Shown piece by piece: positions 51,693 through 60,294 of a stretch of DNA of 64,000 nucleotides. Position numbers and translations under genes: made by a program. The DNA comes from CAYMZZ01 sp044463125 (GTDB lineage Bacteria > Bacteroidota > Bacteroidia > Chitinophagales > Chitinophagaceae), in NCBI GenBank assembly GCA_044463125.1, contig JBIQMS010000022.1, forward strand, positions 1 through 64,000, read 5' to 3'. The notes beneath the pieces were generated by a model. That model did not search any database. It was given only the letters and a program-made list of their open reading frames with translations, and had not been told where the DNA came from. The stretch's first letter is position 1. Every line of letters starts with the position of its first letter.

Positions 51693-54600
51693 TTAGAATT
51701 TCAGGTTTACACCGAAAATAAACTGACGCGTGGGCGGCACACCCATATTCACAGTGATGGCCCTGTTGTTTTGCACCGATGAACCACCGGCAGATGAGTT
51801 CACCGCGTTACCCACACCATTACCTTCGGGATCAATACCCAGGCCATCCCTTACCAGTGGTGACCAAAGGATGAAAGGATTTTGCGCGGAGAAGTACAGG
51901 CGCAGCGATTGAATCTTCGCTTTGCTCAGGAAACCCGCAGGTACATTATAACCCAGGTCGATAGTGCGGATCTTGATGAAGGAACCATCACGATAGGTCA
52001 ATGTAGAAGTGTACAACTGACCATCGCGGCTCGCATCGGGTTGCGGGAAAGCGTTAGTAGGATTATCCGGTGTCCAGTAATCTATCTTATGCTGATTCAC
52101 CCGGCTGTTCATGAAGAAGGGATAACCATTAGCGCCTCCATCTGCGGAAAGATAAGTGGCTACCACGGATTGACCGAAGCGACCAAACATCACAATGTTC
52201 AAATCGAAATTCTTATACGCAAAGCGGTTGGTTAAACCTGCCACCAGGTCGGGCTGGAAATTGCCGATGATCTGACGGTCAGCAGCACCGATGGTACCAT
52301 CCTTATTCACGTCTTCGAGCTTGATATCACCGGGCTCCGCGCCAAATGTAGCAGCTTCAGCCGCTTCACTCAATTGCCAGATGCCGGTTTTGCGTACATC
52401 ATAGATAACGGTGATCGGATGTCCTACAAACCAACCATTACCCAGGTCCTGTTGCAAACCCTGCTGCAGGGCCACAATCTCTTCGCGGTTAAAGAAGGCA
52501 TTGAAATCGGTGCTCCAGCTAAATCCATCTGCGGTGGCGCTGCGAATATTCTCGCTACTCAGGCTAAACTCCATACCGTATGATTTGGTCTTGCCAATAT
52601 TGGTAAGAATGGAGTTGGCGCCCTGGCTGCGCGGCAGGCTCTTGCTCAACAGGATATCATTTGTGCGGGTGCTGTAATAATCAATGCTACCCGAGAGGCG
52701 ATTATTCAATATGCTGAAATCAATACCTACGTTCAAACCACTGGTCTTTTCCCAGGTAAGATTAGGGTTGGGAATGGTATTGATGGTGAATCCATTTACA
52801 TAGTTCACCAGCGGTGTGGAACCCGGACCAAAATTGTAGAATCCGGCTGTTAAACTACCCAAGGTGGTATAAGGTCCGATACCGGCGTTGGAACTGATAC
52901 CCCAACCACCACGCAGTTTCAGGCTATTGATGAAATTCACATTCTCCATGAAGCGCTCACGGTGGATATTCCAACCCACCGATACGGCAGGATAAGTTAC
53001 CCACTGATTGCCTTTGGCGAGAACCGAAGCACCATCCGTACGTACGGTAGCCGTCAACAGGTATTTATCATCCAGTGAATAAAGTGCACGGGCCATATAA
53101 CCTATGATACCCGATTCACTATAGTTACCTGCCTGTGGATTCAATGTATTCAGCAACTGGAAGTTGTAATCCTGAATATAATCGGCGGGCACACCCTGAC
53201 CAGTAAAGCCCTGTGAGCGGAACTGGTTTTTCTGAATCTCCTGCAAGGCCAGCGCCTGTATGCGGTGGCGGCCTCCAAATGTTTTATTGTACTCGAGCGA
53301 GTTGTTGATAGTGTACTGCCATCCTTCCGCATTCGACTGACTTACATTACTGAAGGAAGTGTTGGTATTGGGGTTGAATACCGTATTGGGACCCGTATAG
53401 TTGCTGTTCAGTGTTTGCGACCAGCCAAATCCGAAGGTACTACGGAACTTCAGGTCTTTAGTGATACCCAGTTCTCCATAAAAATTATGCTGGAACTGAT
53501 AGCGACGAACCTGCGCCTTAATCCGGTCGTTGTTGCCGATGGAAGTAAGCGGGTTGATGATGTTGTTATCAACACCCTGCTGCACGGAGGGATTAAAGTT
53601 CAGCGTGCCGTCATCATTATAAGCCTTAAAGAGCGGGCTCAGGCGCAAACCTGTTCCATAAGCATTCGTACCGAGACGATTTTGATAAGACAACGCGTTG
53701 AAGCTGGTAAATCCAACCTTGATCCGCTCCGACAGTTTGTGATCAATATTCACATTGAAAGAGAAACGATCAAATTTCTGATCGGGTACAATACCAGTTT
53801 CCCGGAAATAACCCACTCCGAAATAATATTGTGTGCGGTCTGTACCACCTCTTACACCCAGATCATGGCCTGTGCGGATGCCGGTAGTCAGCAGCAGATC
53901 CTGCCAGTCGGTGCTAACGCCCTCGGCCAGGTTGGCGATTTCGTCGGGTGTCAGCGCATAAGGACTGGTAATATTAGGGTTAGTCTGATAACCCGGTTGT
54001 CCCTGGCGGGCAGCTTCCTTAAACTGCGCATATTCCTGGCCATTGAAGACTCTCCATTTATCAAGTGCCTTTACCATACCGGCATAGCCGTCGTACGAAG
54101 TAACAGCTTTGCCAGCTACACCACGTTTGGTGGTAATGATGATAACACCGTTGGAACCACGGGAACCGTAGATGGCCGTGGCCGAAGCGTCTTTCAGGAT
54201 GTCGACCGTATTAATATTCTCGGGGCTGATATCATTGATACTACCACCGTACACCATTCCATCTACCACGATCAATGGATTGTTGTTGCCGGAAATGGAA
54301 CGGTTACCCCGGATCCGGATTTCACCACCCGCACCAATTTGCGAGCTGTTGCTCACAATATCCACGCCGGGTGCGCGACCCTGCAACTGGTTAAATATAT
54401 TGGGGGCCTTAATCTCGTTGAGGGTTTCACCTTTCACAGAAATGGTAGAACCCGTAACGTCTTTCTTACGTTGCGTACCATAACCGATCACCACCACTTC
54501 GCTCAAATTAATGTCTGATGATTCCAATTGAATAGAAAAATTGCTGCGATTGTTCACCCGCAGCTCCTGAGAAGTGTAATCTACCGCGGAGATCACCAGG

Positions 54601-54845
54601 GTGGCATTGCCGGCAGCGGCAATAGAGAAGTTTCCGTTTTCGTCGGTAGTGGTACCCGTACTGGTTCCTTTCACCAGAACGGATGCTCCCACAAGGGGCT
54701 GGCCCGACTCGTTGGTCACGCGTCCCCGGACCGTTCCGTCCTGGGCCTGTGCCGGCAGGGACAGGAGGAGCTGGCAGAGCAGCACCGCCCAAAACACCAG
54801 CAGTTGTGGTTTAAGCAGGTTGGCAGTTTTTTTCATAATTCTCAT
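51693..54845 (-). CDS. susC: SusC/RagA-family TonB-linked outer-membrane transporter
   Basis: 1050 residues. Signal peptide (ends PAQAQ), carboxypeptidase-like domain (GRVTNESGQPLVGASVLVKG), then the SusC plug with VVVIGYGTQRKKDVTGSTIS, GRAPGVDIV, IRIRGNRSISGNNNPLIVVD and SATAIYGSRGSNGVI, followed by the barrel ending in NLKF. It imports large oligosaccharides. The gene begins a six-gene minus-strand operon. The ATG three codons in (MKKTAN) is an equally good start. A leader of about 280 nt precedes it, controlled by a LacI-type operator. Confidence 0.97.
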   Translation of the reverse strand: MRIMKKTANLLKPQLLVFWAVLLCQLLLSLPAQAQDGTVRGRVTNESGQPLVGASVLVKGTSTGTTTDENGNFSIAAAGNATLVISAVDYTSQELRVNNRSNFSIQLESSDINLSEVVVIGYGTQRKKDVTGSTISVKGETLNEIKAPNIFNQLQGRAPGVDIVSNSSQIGAGGEIRIRGNRSISGNNNPLIVVDGMVYGGSINDISPENINTVDILKDASATAIYGSRGSNGVIIITTKRGVAGKAVTSYDGYAGMVKALDKWRVFNGQEYAQFKEAARQGQPGYQTNPNITSPYALTPDEIANLAEGVSTDWQDLLLTTGIRTGHDLGVRGGTDRTQYYFGVGYFRETGIVPDQKFDRFSFNVNIDHKLSERIKVGFTSFNALSYQNRLGTNAYGTGLRLSPLFKAYNDDGTLNFNPSVQQGVDNNIINPLTSIGNNDRIKAQVRRYQFQHNFYGELGITKDLKFRSTFGFGWSQTLNSNYTGPNTVFNPNTNTSFSNVSQSNAEGWQYTINNSLEYNKTFGGRHRIQALALQEIQKNQFRSQGFTGQGVPADYIQDYNFQLLNTLNPQAGNYSESGIIGYMARALYSLDDKYLLTATVRTDGASVLAKGNQWVTYPAVSVGWNIHRERFMENVNFINSLKLRGGWGISSNAGIGPYTTLGSLTAGFYNFGPGSTPLVNYVNGFTINTIPNPNLTWEKTSGLNVGIDFSILNNRLSGSIDYYSTRTNDILLSKSLPRSQGANSILTNIGKTKSYGMEFSLSSENIRSATADGFSWSTDFNAFFNREEIVALQQGLQQDLGNGWFVGHPITVIYDVRKTGIWQLSEAAEAATFGAEPGDIKLEDVNKDGTIGAADRQIIGNFQPDLVAGLTNRFAYKNFDLNIVMFGRFGQSVVATYLSADGGANGYPFFMNSRVNQHKIDYWTPDNPTNAFPQPDASRDGQLYTSTLTYRDGSFIKIRTIDLGYNVPAGFLSKAKIQSLRLYFSAQNPFILWSPLVRDGLGIDPEGNGVGNAVNSSAGGSSVQNNRAITVNMGVPPTRQFIFGVNLKF

Positions 54846-55006
54846 TTTGGCAATTAATTGGTTGATAACACAGTTTTATAAAGGAAGTAAAGATTGATGC
54901 ATTCGATTGTTGCTGCATACAACATCTTAACCATATCGGTCCATACAAATCAGCCAGAAAAAAATCAATGAAATACTGCGTGGAAAGGAAGAAGCAGGAG
55001 GATAAG

Positions 55007-55020
55007 CCCTGCCAGCAGGG
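55007..55020 (-). repeat. Small hairpin in the susC leader
   Basis: CCCTGC and GCAGGG form a 6-bp stem with a 2-nt loop inside the predicted susC 5' UTR. A further GC-rich stem (AGCCGG / CCGGCT) lies at 55232-55246 upstream of the promoter. The rest of 54846-55552 holds the promoter and operators and nothing else that I can identify. Confidence 0.45.
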
Positions 55021-55133
55021 AGAAGGCAGAACAGTGCAGCCACATTGCCGTATATGCTTTTTCTTTTCATATAGCAGTGGCAGTTCTTAAAACTATAGCA
55101 ATCGTTGGGCGATGAATTGCTTCAATCGCAAAA

Positions 55134-55164
55134 CGAATATAGACTTTTTTTGAATTCCTGCAAC
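55134..55164 (-). promoter_or_regulatory. Predicted susC promoter
   Basis: On the minus strand GTTG (55161-55164) is followed after exactly 19 nt by TATATTCG (55134-55141). This is the same geometry and nearly the same -7 box as the xylB promoter, again with the -33 box inside a LacI-type operator. Confidence 0.65.
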
Positions 55165-55172
55165 CGATTGCA
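55159..55172. promoter_or_regulatory. LacI-type operator O3 (susC promoter)
   Basis: TGCAACCGATTGCA, identical over 14 bp to O1. It overlaps the susC -33 box. Confidence 0.75.
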
Positions 55173-55552
55173 TTATTTTTTTTCAAAAAATAGAAAATCG
55201 CCGTGGCCGGCGATTCGTGGGGTGGTTGCGGAGCCGGGTGCCGGCTAACGCCGGGCCTGGTTTGGACTGGCTGATGGAGGTAGCTTTCCGCTGGGGCCTG
55301 ACGGCCGCAATATTGGTGGCTGGACTTTCGCTATGATAACAGACCAAACTGCATGTCCATACTTGGAGAAAAATAAGCTATACCAATAATATTGTCATTC
55401 CAACATTTAATAATAATTTACCTGCGGGCGGCCATGGGCCGGGCTGTTGCTGGATGGAAACATGTTGAAAAATGATCAGCTACTGAATGGCCGACCCGCT
55501 ACCAGACTGCCTGGCTGCTAAACACAGATACCAATTTGCTCAGAAAACAGGA

Positions 55553-58500
55553 ATGAAAATGGCTCAAGGAGTTAATCATGCGTGCAACCGATTGCAGATT
55601 AATGTTGCAACATGGTGCATTTCTATCGGATTGTTGTTCAATATTATCGCTGCCGGCTCCCTTCATGCGCAGGATGCCGGAGGCCTTCGCCTCTGGTATC
55701 GCCAGCCTGCCGGAGCCATTTGGGAAAATGCCCTGCCCATCGGCAATGGCCGCCTGGGCGCCATGGTTTATGGTAATGTACAGAAAGAAATCATTCCCTT
55801 AAATGAACATACCATCTGGAGTGGCAGCCCCTACCACAATGATAATCCGCTGGCGGCTGATTCAATAGGGCAAGTTCGGGAACTGCTAAATGCGGGACGG
55901 TTCGAAGAAGCCCAGGCATTGGCCAATCGGGTCATCATCAGCAAAAATTCGCATGGACAATTTTTTCAACCTGCCGGTGAACTGCAACTTGATCTTCACC
56001 CTTCCAATGATTTCACGGACTACTATCGCGAACTGGATCTGGAAAAAGCGATAACTACCACCCGGTATCACTACAAGGGCATACCATATACCCGTGAATG
56101 TTTCGCATCGCTCGCTGATGGCATTATAGTGATGCGCCTCTATTCCAGCAAAGCGGGGAGCATCCAGGTCCGGTTGGGTTATAGCAACCCTGGGCCCATA
56201 GAGAATAAACAAACCTCGCAAAGCCTCTTGCGCTTTCGGGGAAAGGGTATGGATCATGAATCCATCCCAGGCAAAATCCGCTATACCGGCCTGGTGAGAA
56301 TGGAGTCGGCAAAAGGAATACATTCCGGCAACGATAGTAGCCTGATGGTAAAGGGGGCAGACACGGTTACCATATATGTAGCCATTGCCAGCAATTTTGC
56401 ACGGTACAATGAACTCCTGGCCGATCCCGATGCCCGCGCTTCACAAGTCCTGCAGCAGGCTGGTTCTTATACTTATCAGCAATTAAGAGAGCGGCATATC
56501 CAGGCATATCAATACTATTTCAACCGAGTGACACTGGATCTGGGTATGAGTGCCCAGGATCATTTGCCTACGGATGAAAGATTGAAGCAATTCGCCACTG
56601 CGCATGACCCTGCATTTGCTGCACTCTATTTTCAATTTGGTCGCTACCTGCTTATTTCCGCTTCTCAGCCGGGTTCACAAACCGCCAACCTGCAGGGGAT
56701 CTGGAACAATAAACTCTATCCACCATGGGATAGCAAGTACACAATCAACATCAACGCGCAAATGAACTACTGGCCCGCAGAGCGCACCAATCTTTCAGAA
56801 TTGCATGAGCCCCTTTTTCGCATGGTAAAAGAACTGGCCATCACCGGCCAGCGCACGGCCCGCAGGATGTATAAATCGCGTGGTTGGGTCGCGCACCATA
56901 ACACAGATATCTGGCGTATGACCGGCGCCGTGGATGGCGCTTATTGGGGAGCCTGGACACAGGGCGGTGCCTGGCTCAGCCAGCACCTTTGGGAACATTA
57001 TTTGTATGGTGGCGATAAAAAATTCCTGGAAGAAATCTATCCCATCCTCCGCTCCGCCTCGCTATTCTATATCGACTTCCTGGTAAGGGATCCGGCTACA
57101 AACTGGCTGGTTGTTTCGCCCGACATGTCGCCGGAGAATGCACCCGCTGCCCACCCATCGGCTTCTATTGAAAGCGGGACTACCATGACCAATCAGATTC
57201 TGTTTGATCTTTTCAACAGCACGATTCGCGCCGCAACCCTACTGCAATTGGATAAGAACCTCATCGATACATTAATTAGAACCCGGAATCAACTTCCGCC
57301 CATGCAGGTGGGCCGCCATGGACAATTGCAGGAATGGTTGAAGGATTTGGACGACCCCAACGATCAACACCGGCATATATCGCATCTCTATGGCCTTTTC
57401 CCTTCCAACCAGATTTCACCCTATCGCAGTCCTGCCCTTGCCGCTGCCGCCCGGCAGTCGCTGATCTATCGAACGGATATTTCCACCGGCTGGAGCATGG
57501 GCTGGAAGGTAAATTGCTGGGCGAGGTTGCTCGATGGCAATCATGCGCTGAAACTTATAAAGGATCAATTGACTCCGGCGGGCACCAATGCCGGCGGCGG
57601 TGGCACTTACAACAACCTTTTCGATGCGCATCCTCCTTTTCAGATCGATGGCAATTTTGGTTGCACGGCGGGCATCGCCGAAATGCTGCTGCAAAGCCAT
57701 GATGGCGTCCTTCACTTGTTGCCTGCATTACCCGATGAATGGAAAACGGAAGGCTCCGTATCAGGACTGCTGGCCCGGGGCGGATTTGAACTGAAAGAAT
57801 TGAGCTGGAAAAATGGACGGATTTCCAAAATAGTCATTCAAGCGAAGTTGGGTGGTAATCTGCGCCTGCGCGTACCGCAACCCATGCAAACAAAGAATAA
57901 GGAATTGTTGTTAACAGCAACCGGCGAAAACCCCAATCCTTTCTATTCTGTGGACAGTATAAAGGCGCCATTAATCAATCAGGATAGCAAAGCCTTGTCG
58001 CTTCCCTTTGCCCCCACCTGGGTTTACGATATTCCCACAAAGGCCGGCGAACGCATTGAGTTGTTACCTGCCGATAGCCTGCCTGCCCGCAACCCCATTA
58101 TTTACGCCGATTTCCCCGACGCATCCATGATAAGGGTTGGCAGCAACTATTATATGAGTACCACCAGCATGCACATGAGTCCGGGTGTTCCCTTGCTGAA
58201 ATCAACCGACCTGGTGAACTGGCAACTGGTGGGTTATGCCTACGATACCCTGGCCGACAACGAAGCCCTGAACCTGGAAAATGGAAAAAATGCTTATGGC
58301 AGAGGTTCCTGGGCCAGCAGTCTGCGTTATCACAATGGGATCTATTACGTGAGCACTTTCTCCGCCACTACCGGCATGACCCATATTTTCACCTCAAAAG
58401 ATTTCGAGAATGGCCCCTGGAAGCGGATCCAGTTTCGCCCCTCTTATCATGATCACAGTCTTTTCTTTGATGAAGATGGAAAGACCTGGATGGTTTACGG

Positions 58501-59560
58501 CGCAGGTGAAATAAAGATCATGGAGATGAAAGATGATCTTTCGGGCATAAAACCCGGAACGGAAAGAGTGCTGATAAAAAATGCCAGCGCACCCGCCGGA
58601 AATAATATCGGATTGCAGGCCGAAGGTTCGCAGCTATTTCGGATCAACGGCTGGTACTATCTTTTTCATATCACCTGGCCCCGCGGCGGTATGCGCACCG
58701 TTGTTATTCATCGGGCGCGCTCACTGGAGGGGCCCTGGGAAGGGCGTGTTCCTTTGCAAGACAAGGGGGTGGCGCAAGGTGGATTAGTGAGTGATACTGA
58801 TGGCCGCTACTGGGCTTACCTGTTTCGCGACTATGGCGCCGTAGGCCGAATACCTTACCTGGTGCCCGTAACATGGGAAGATGAATGGCCGGTATTGGGT
58901 GTGGAAGGTAAAGTGCCCGAGCTGTTGGATCTCCCACCTGCAAAAGCAGGAATACCGACTTTCGTGGGTTCCGATGCCTTTGACCGGAAGCGCGGTGAAA
59001 AGCCGCTCCCGCTTTTTTGGCAGTGGAATCATAATCCTGACAATCGGTACTGGTCCCTTTCGGATCGCAAGGGCTACCTGCGCTTGCGCACCGGCAGGGT
59101 GGACAGTTCTATTCTGCAAAGCCGGAATATGCTCACGCAAAGAACCTTTGGTCCGCAATGCAGCGGCAGCATAGCGCTCGAAACCAAAGGGCTCAAAGAG
59201 GGCGATTGGGCAGGGCTTTGCCTTTTGCAGAAAAATTATGCTGTACTGGCCGTGCGAAAAGATAAGGACTTGAAAAGGATCGTGCTGGTGCAGGCCGAAA
59301 CGGGTGAAGCGGAAGAGATGGCCGCTATTCCGCTCACACAGGAACGAATTTATTTCCGGATCGATTGCGATTTTACAGAAAGAAAAGATCGGGCCCGGTT
59401 TTATTACAGTCTCGATGAAAAGACCTGGATTGAAATTTGTAAGGAAATGAAGATGTCGTACACATTACCCCACTTCATGGGCTATCGGTATGGATTATTT
59501 TGTGTTAGTAGCAAGGAAGCTGGAGGCTATGCGGATTTTGATTATTTCCGGATCCGTTAA
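55553..59560 (+). CDS. GH95-GH43 fusion glycosidase
   Basis: About 1335 residues from ATG 55553, the start giving a leader that ends SLHAQ; an earlier ATG at 55487 precedes it. Residues ~45-790 are GH95: WENALPIGNGRLGAMVYG, WNNKLYPPWDSKYTININAQ, HISHLYGLFPSNQISP, STGWSMGWKVNCWARLLDG. Residues ~820-1150 are a GH43 propeller (IYADFPDASMIRVGSNYY, SYHDHSLFFDEDG, NIGLQAEGSQLF), and a beta-sandwich closes the protein (FDRKRGEKPLPLFWQWNH). GH95 members cut alpha-L-fucose or alpha-L-galactose; L-galactose caps occur on complex xylans, so that activity is favoured here. An operator copy lies within the leader codons. Confidence 0.93.
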   Translation: MKMAQGVNHACNRLQINVATWCISIGLLFNIIAAGSLHAQDAGGLRLWYRQPAGAIWENALPIGNGRLGAMVYGNVQKEIIPLNEHTIWSGSPYHNDNPLAADSIGQVRELLNAGRFEEAQALANRVIISKNSHGQFFQPAGELQLDLHPSNDFTDYYRELDLEKAITTTRYHYKGIPYTRECFASLADGIIVMRLYSSKAGSIQVRLGYSNPGPIENKQTSQSLLRFRGKGMDHESIPGKIRYTGLVRMESAKGIHSGNDSSLMVKGADTVTIYVAIASNFARYNELLADPDARASQVLQQAGSYTYQQLRERHIQAYQYYFNRVTLDLGMSAQDHLPTDERLKQFATAHDPAFAALYFQFGRYLLISASQPGSQTANLQGIWNNKLYPPWDSKYTININAQMNYWPAERTNLSELHEPLFRMVKELAITGQRTARRMYKSRGWVAHHNTDIWRMTGAVDGAYWGAWTQGGAWLSQHLWEHYLYGGDKKFLEEIYPILRSASLFYIDFLVRDPATNWLVVSPDMSPENAPAAHPSASIESGTTMTNQILFDLFNSTIRAATLLQLDKNLIDTLIRTRNQLPPMQVGRHGQLQEWLKDLDDPNDQHRHISHLYGLFPSNQISPYRSPALAAAARQSLIYRTDISTGWSMGWKVNCWARLLDGNHALKLIKDQLTPAGTNAGGGGTYNNLFDAHPPFQIDGNFGCTAGIAEMLLQSHDGVLHLLPALPDEWKTEGSVSGLLARGGFELKELSWKNGRISKIVIQAKLGGNLRLRVPQPMQTKNKELLLTATGENPNPFYSVDSIKAPLINQDSKALSLPFAPTWVYDIPTKAGERIELLPADSLPARNPIIYADFPDASMIRVGSNYYMSTTSMHMSPGVPLLKSTDLVNWQLVGYAYDTLADNEALNLENGKNAYGRGSWASSLRYHNGIYYVSTFSATTGMTHIFTSKDFENGPWKRIQFRPSYHDHSLFFDEDGKTWMVYGAGEIKIMEMKDDLSGIKPGTERVLIKNASAPAGNNIGLQAEGSQLFRINGWYYLFHITWPRGGMRTVVIHRARSLEGPWEGRVPLQDKGVAQGGLVSDTDGRYWAYLFRDYGAVGRIPYLVPVTWEDEWPVLGVEGKVPELLDLPPAKAGIPTFVGSDAFDRKRGEKPLPLFWQWNHNPDNRYWSLSDRKGYLRLRTGRVDSSILQSRNMLTQRTFGPQCSGSIALETKGLKEGDWAGLCLLQKNYAVLAVRKDKDLKRIVLVQAETGEAEEMAAIPLTQERIYFRIDCDFTERKDRARFYYSLDEKTWIEICKEMKMSYTLPHFMGYRYGLFCVSSKEAGGYADFDYFRIR
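55583..55596. promoter_or_regulatory. LacI-type operator O4, inside the GH95-GH43 leader sequence
   Basis: TGCAACCGATTGCA recurs exactly, 31 bp into the coding sequence, encoding part of the signal peptide. It is 424 bp from O3. A bound repressor could act as a roadblock or loop partner. Confidence 0.65.
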
Positions 59561-59650
59561 TGCCGTGTTGTTGAAGATGACAATGCGTTTTCTCCATGTT
59601 GTTTCTATAGGTAACGATCACGGCTCGCGAAAATCACTCGGAATAAGCAC

Positions 59651-59717
59651 TTTTACCGCAACCTGCCCCGCCCTGGCGGGGCAGGCGCAAAGAAGTCGCT
59701 ACGAACGCAAAGGATAT
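59651..59717. repeat. R2 half copy with nested GC palindrome
   Basis: TTTTACCGCAA, a 24-bp palindrome (59662-59685), then GCGCAAAGAAGTCGC. Only the right-arm type is present. The palindrome sits just before GCGCAAAG, the same place as in the copy at 32409. Confidence 0.8.
59662..59685. repeat. GC-rich palindrome nested in R2
   Basis: CCTGCCCCGCC (59662-59672) and GGCGGGGCAGG (59675-59685) are perfectly complementary around CT. Confidence 0.88.
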
Positions 59718-59723
59718 CTTGCG

Positions 59724-59868
59724 ACAGTATCTGCGTTCATCTGCGAGAATCTGCGCATTCATCTGCGGGATCTGCGGGAAAAGACTGCTGCACCGCCAAC
59801 ATCTTCAAAGCGCCAAAGGTTCCCGCAGATTTGCGCAGATTTTTCCGCAGATCATCGCAGATTTTTTC
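59724..59868. repeat. R1 hairpin element, copy 7 (variant loop)
   Basis: GGGAAA (59776-59781) faces GTTCCC (59819-59824) around a 37-nt loop with a GC-richer variant (CTGCTGCACCGCC..CTTCAAAG). Positions 59737-59852 are repeated at 59959-60074 with one mismatch in 116 bp. Confidence 0.9.
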
Positions 59869-59892
59869 AGTGCATACTTCAAACTTTCTCCC

Positions 59893-59955
59893 CTACTACC
59901 TACTACCTACTCCCAACTTACCACTCACGCTTCACGATTCACGTCTCACGAGTTC
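59893..59955. repeat. Nine-unit heptamer array changing from CTACTAC to CGNNTCA
   Basis: In constant 7-bp phase: CTACTAC, CTACTAC, CTACTCC, CAACTTA, CCACTCA, CGCTTCA, CGATTCA, CGTCTCA, CGAGTTC. It connects R1 copies 7 and 8. Confidence 0.88.
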
Positions 59956-59958
59956 ATA

Positions 59959-60085
59959 TCATCTGCGAGAATCTGCGCATTCATCTGCGGGATCTGCGGG
60001 AAAAGACTGCTGCACCGCCAACATCTTCAAAGCACCAAAGGTTCCCGCAGATTTGCGCAGATTTTTCCGCAGATTTGCGCAGATT
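59959..60085. repeat. R1 hairpin element, copy 8 (near-identical to copy 7)
   Basis: 115 of 116 positions match copy 7 at an offset of 222 bp; the only change is at 60034. This is a recent local duplication. Confidence 0.92.
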
Positions 60086-60094
60086 TATCGATAC

Positions 60095-60136
60095 TCACGA
60101 TTCACCACTCACGATTCACGGTTCACGCTTCACGAT
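60095..60136. repeat. Heptamer array TCACGNN
   Basis: Six units: TCACGAT, TCACCAC, TCACGAT, TCACGGT, TCACGCT, TCACGAT. Confidence 0.88.
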
Positions 60137-60153
60137 ACGCAAACATTCACACG

Positions 60154-60175
60154 CCCTCCCGCCGCGGCGGGAGGG
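60154..60175. repeat. 22-bp GC-rich palindrome
   Basis: CCCTCCCGCCG followed directly by CGGCGGGAGGG, perfectly self-complementary, between two heptamer arrays. Confidence 0.85.
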
Positions 60176-60210
60176 GATTACCCGGTTTTTTTTGCTTCAA
60201 ACTTTCTCCC

Positions 60211-60294
60211 CTACTACCTACTCCCAACTTACAACTCACGATTCACGCCTCACGTCTCACGATTCACGCCTCACGATTCACGTCTCACGCCTCA
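60211..60294. repeat. Twelve-unit heptamer array, CTACTAC changing to CGNNTCA
   Basis: It is preceded by the same ACTTTCTCCC lead-in as the array at 59893. It passes from CTACTAC through CAACTTA to eight CGNNTCA units (AT, CC, TC, AT, CC, AT, TC, CC at the variable dinucleotide). An AAACNNN run (60315-60340) follows and ends close to the next gene. The whole gap 59561-60361 is repeat DNA. Confidence 0.9.

Noticed and set aside
53265..54518. Plus-strand open frame of 417 codons opposite susC
   Set aside because: Shadow frame; composition is that of reversed SusC codons and susC is intact with all family motifs.
54846..55134. Riboswitch in the long susC leader
   Set aside because: Only small stems (55007-55020) are visible; I could not match any known riboswitch core.
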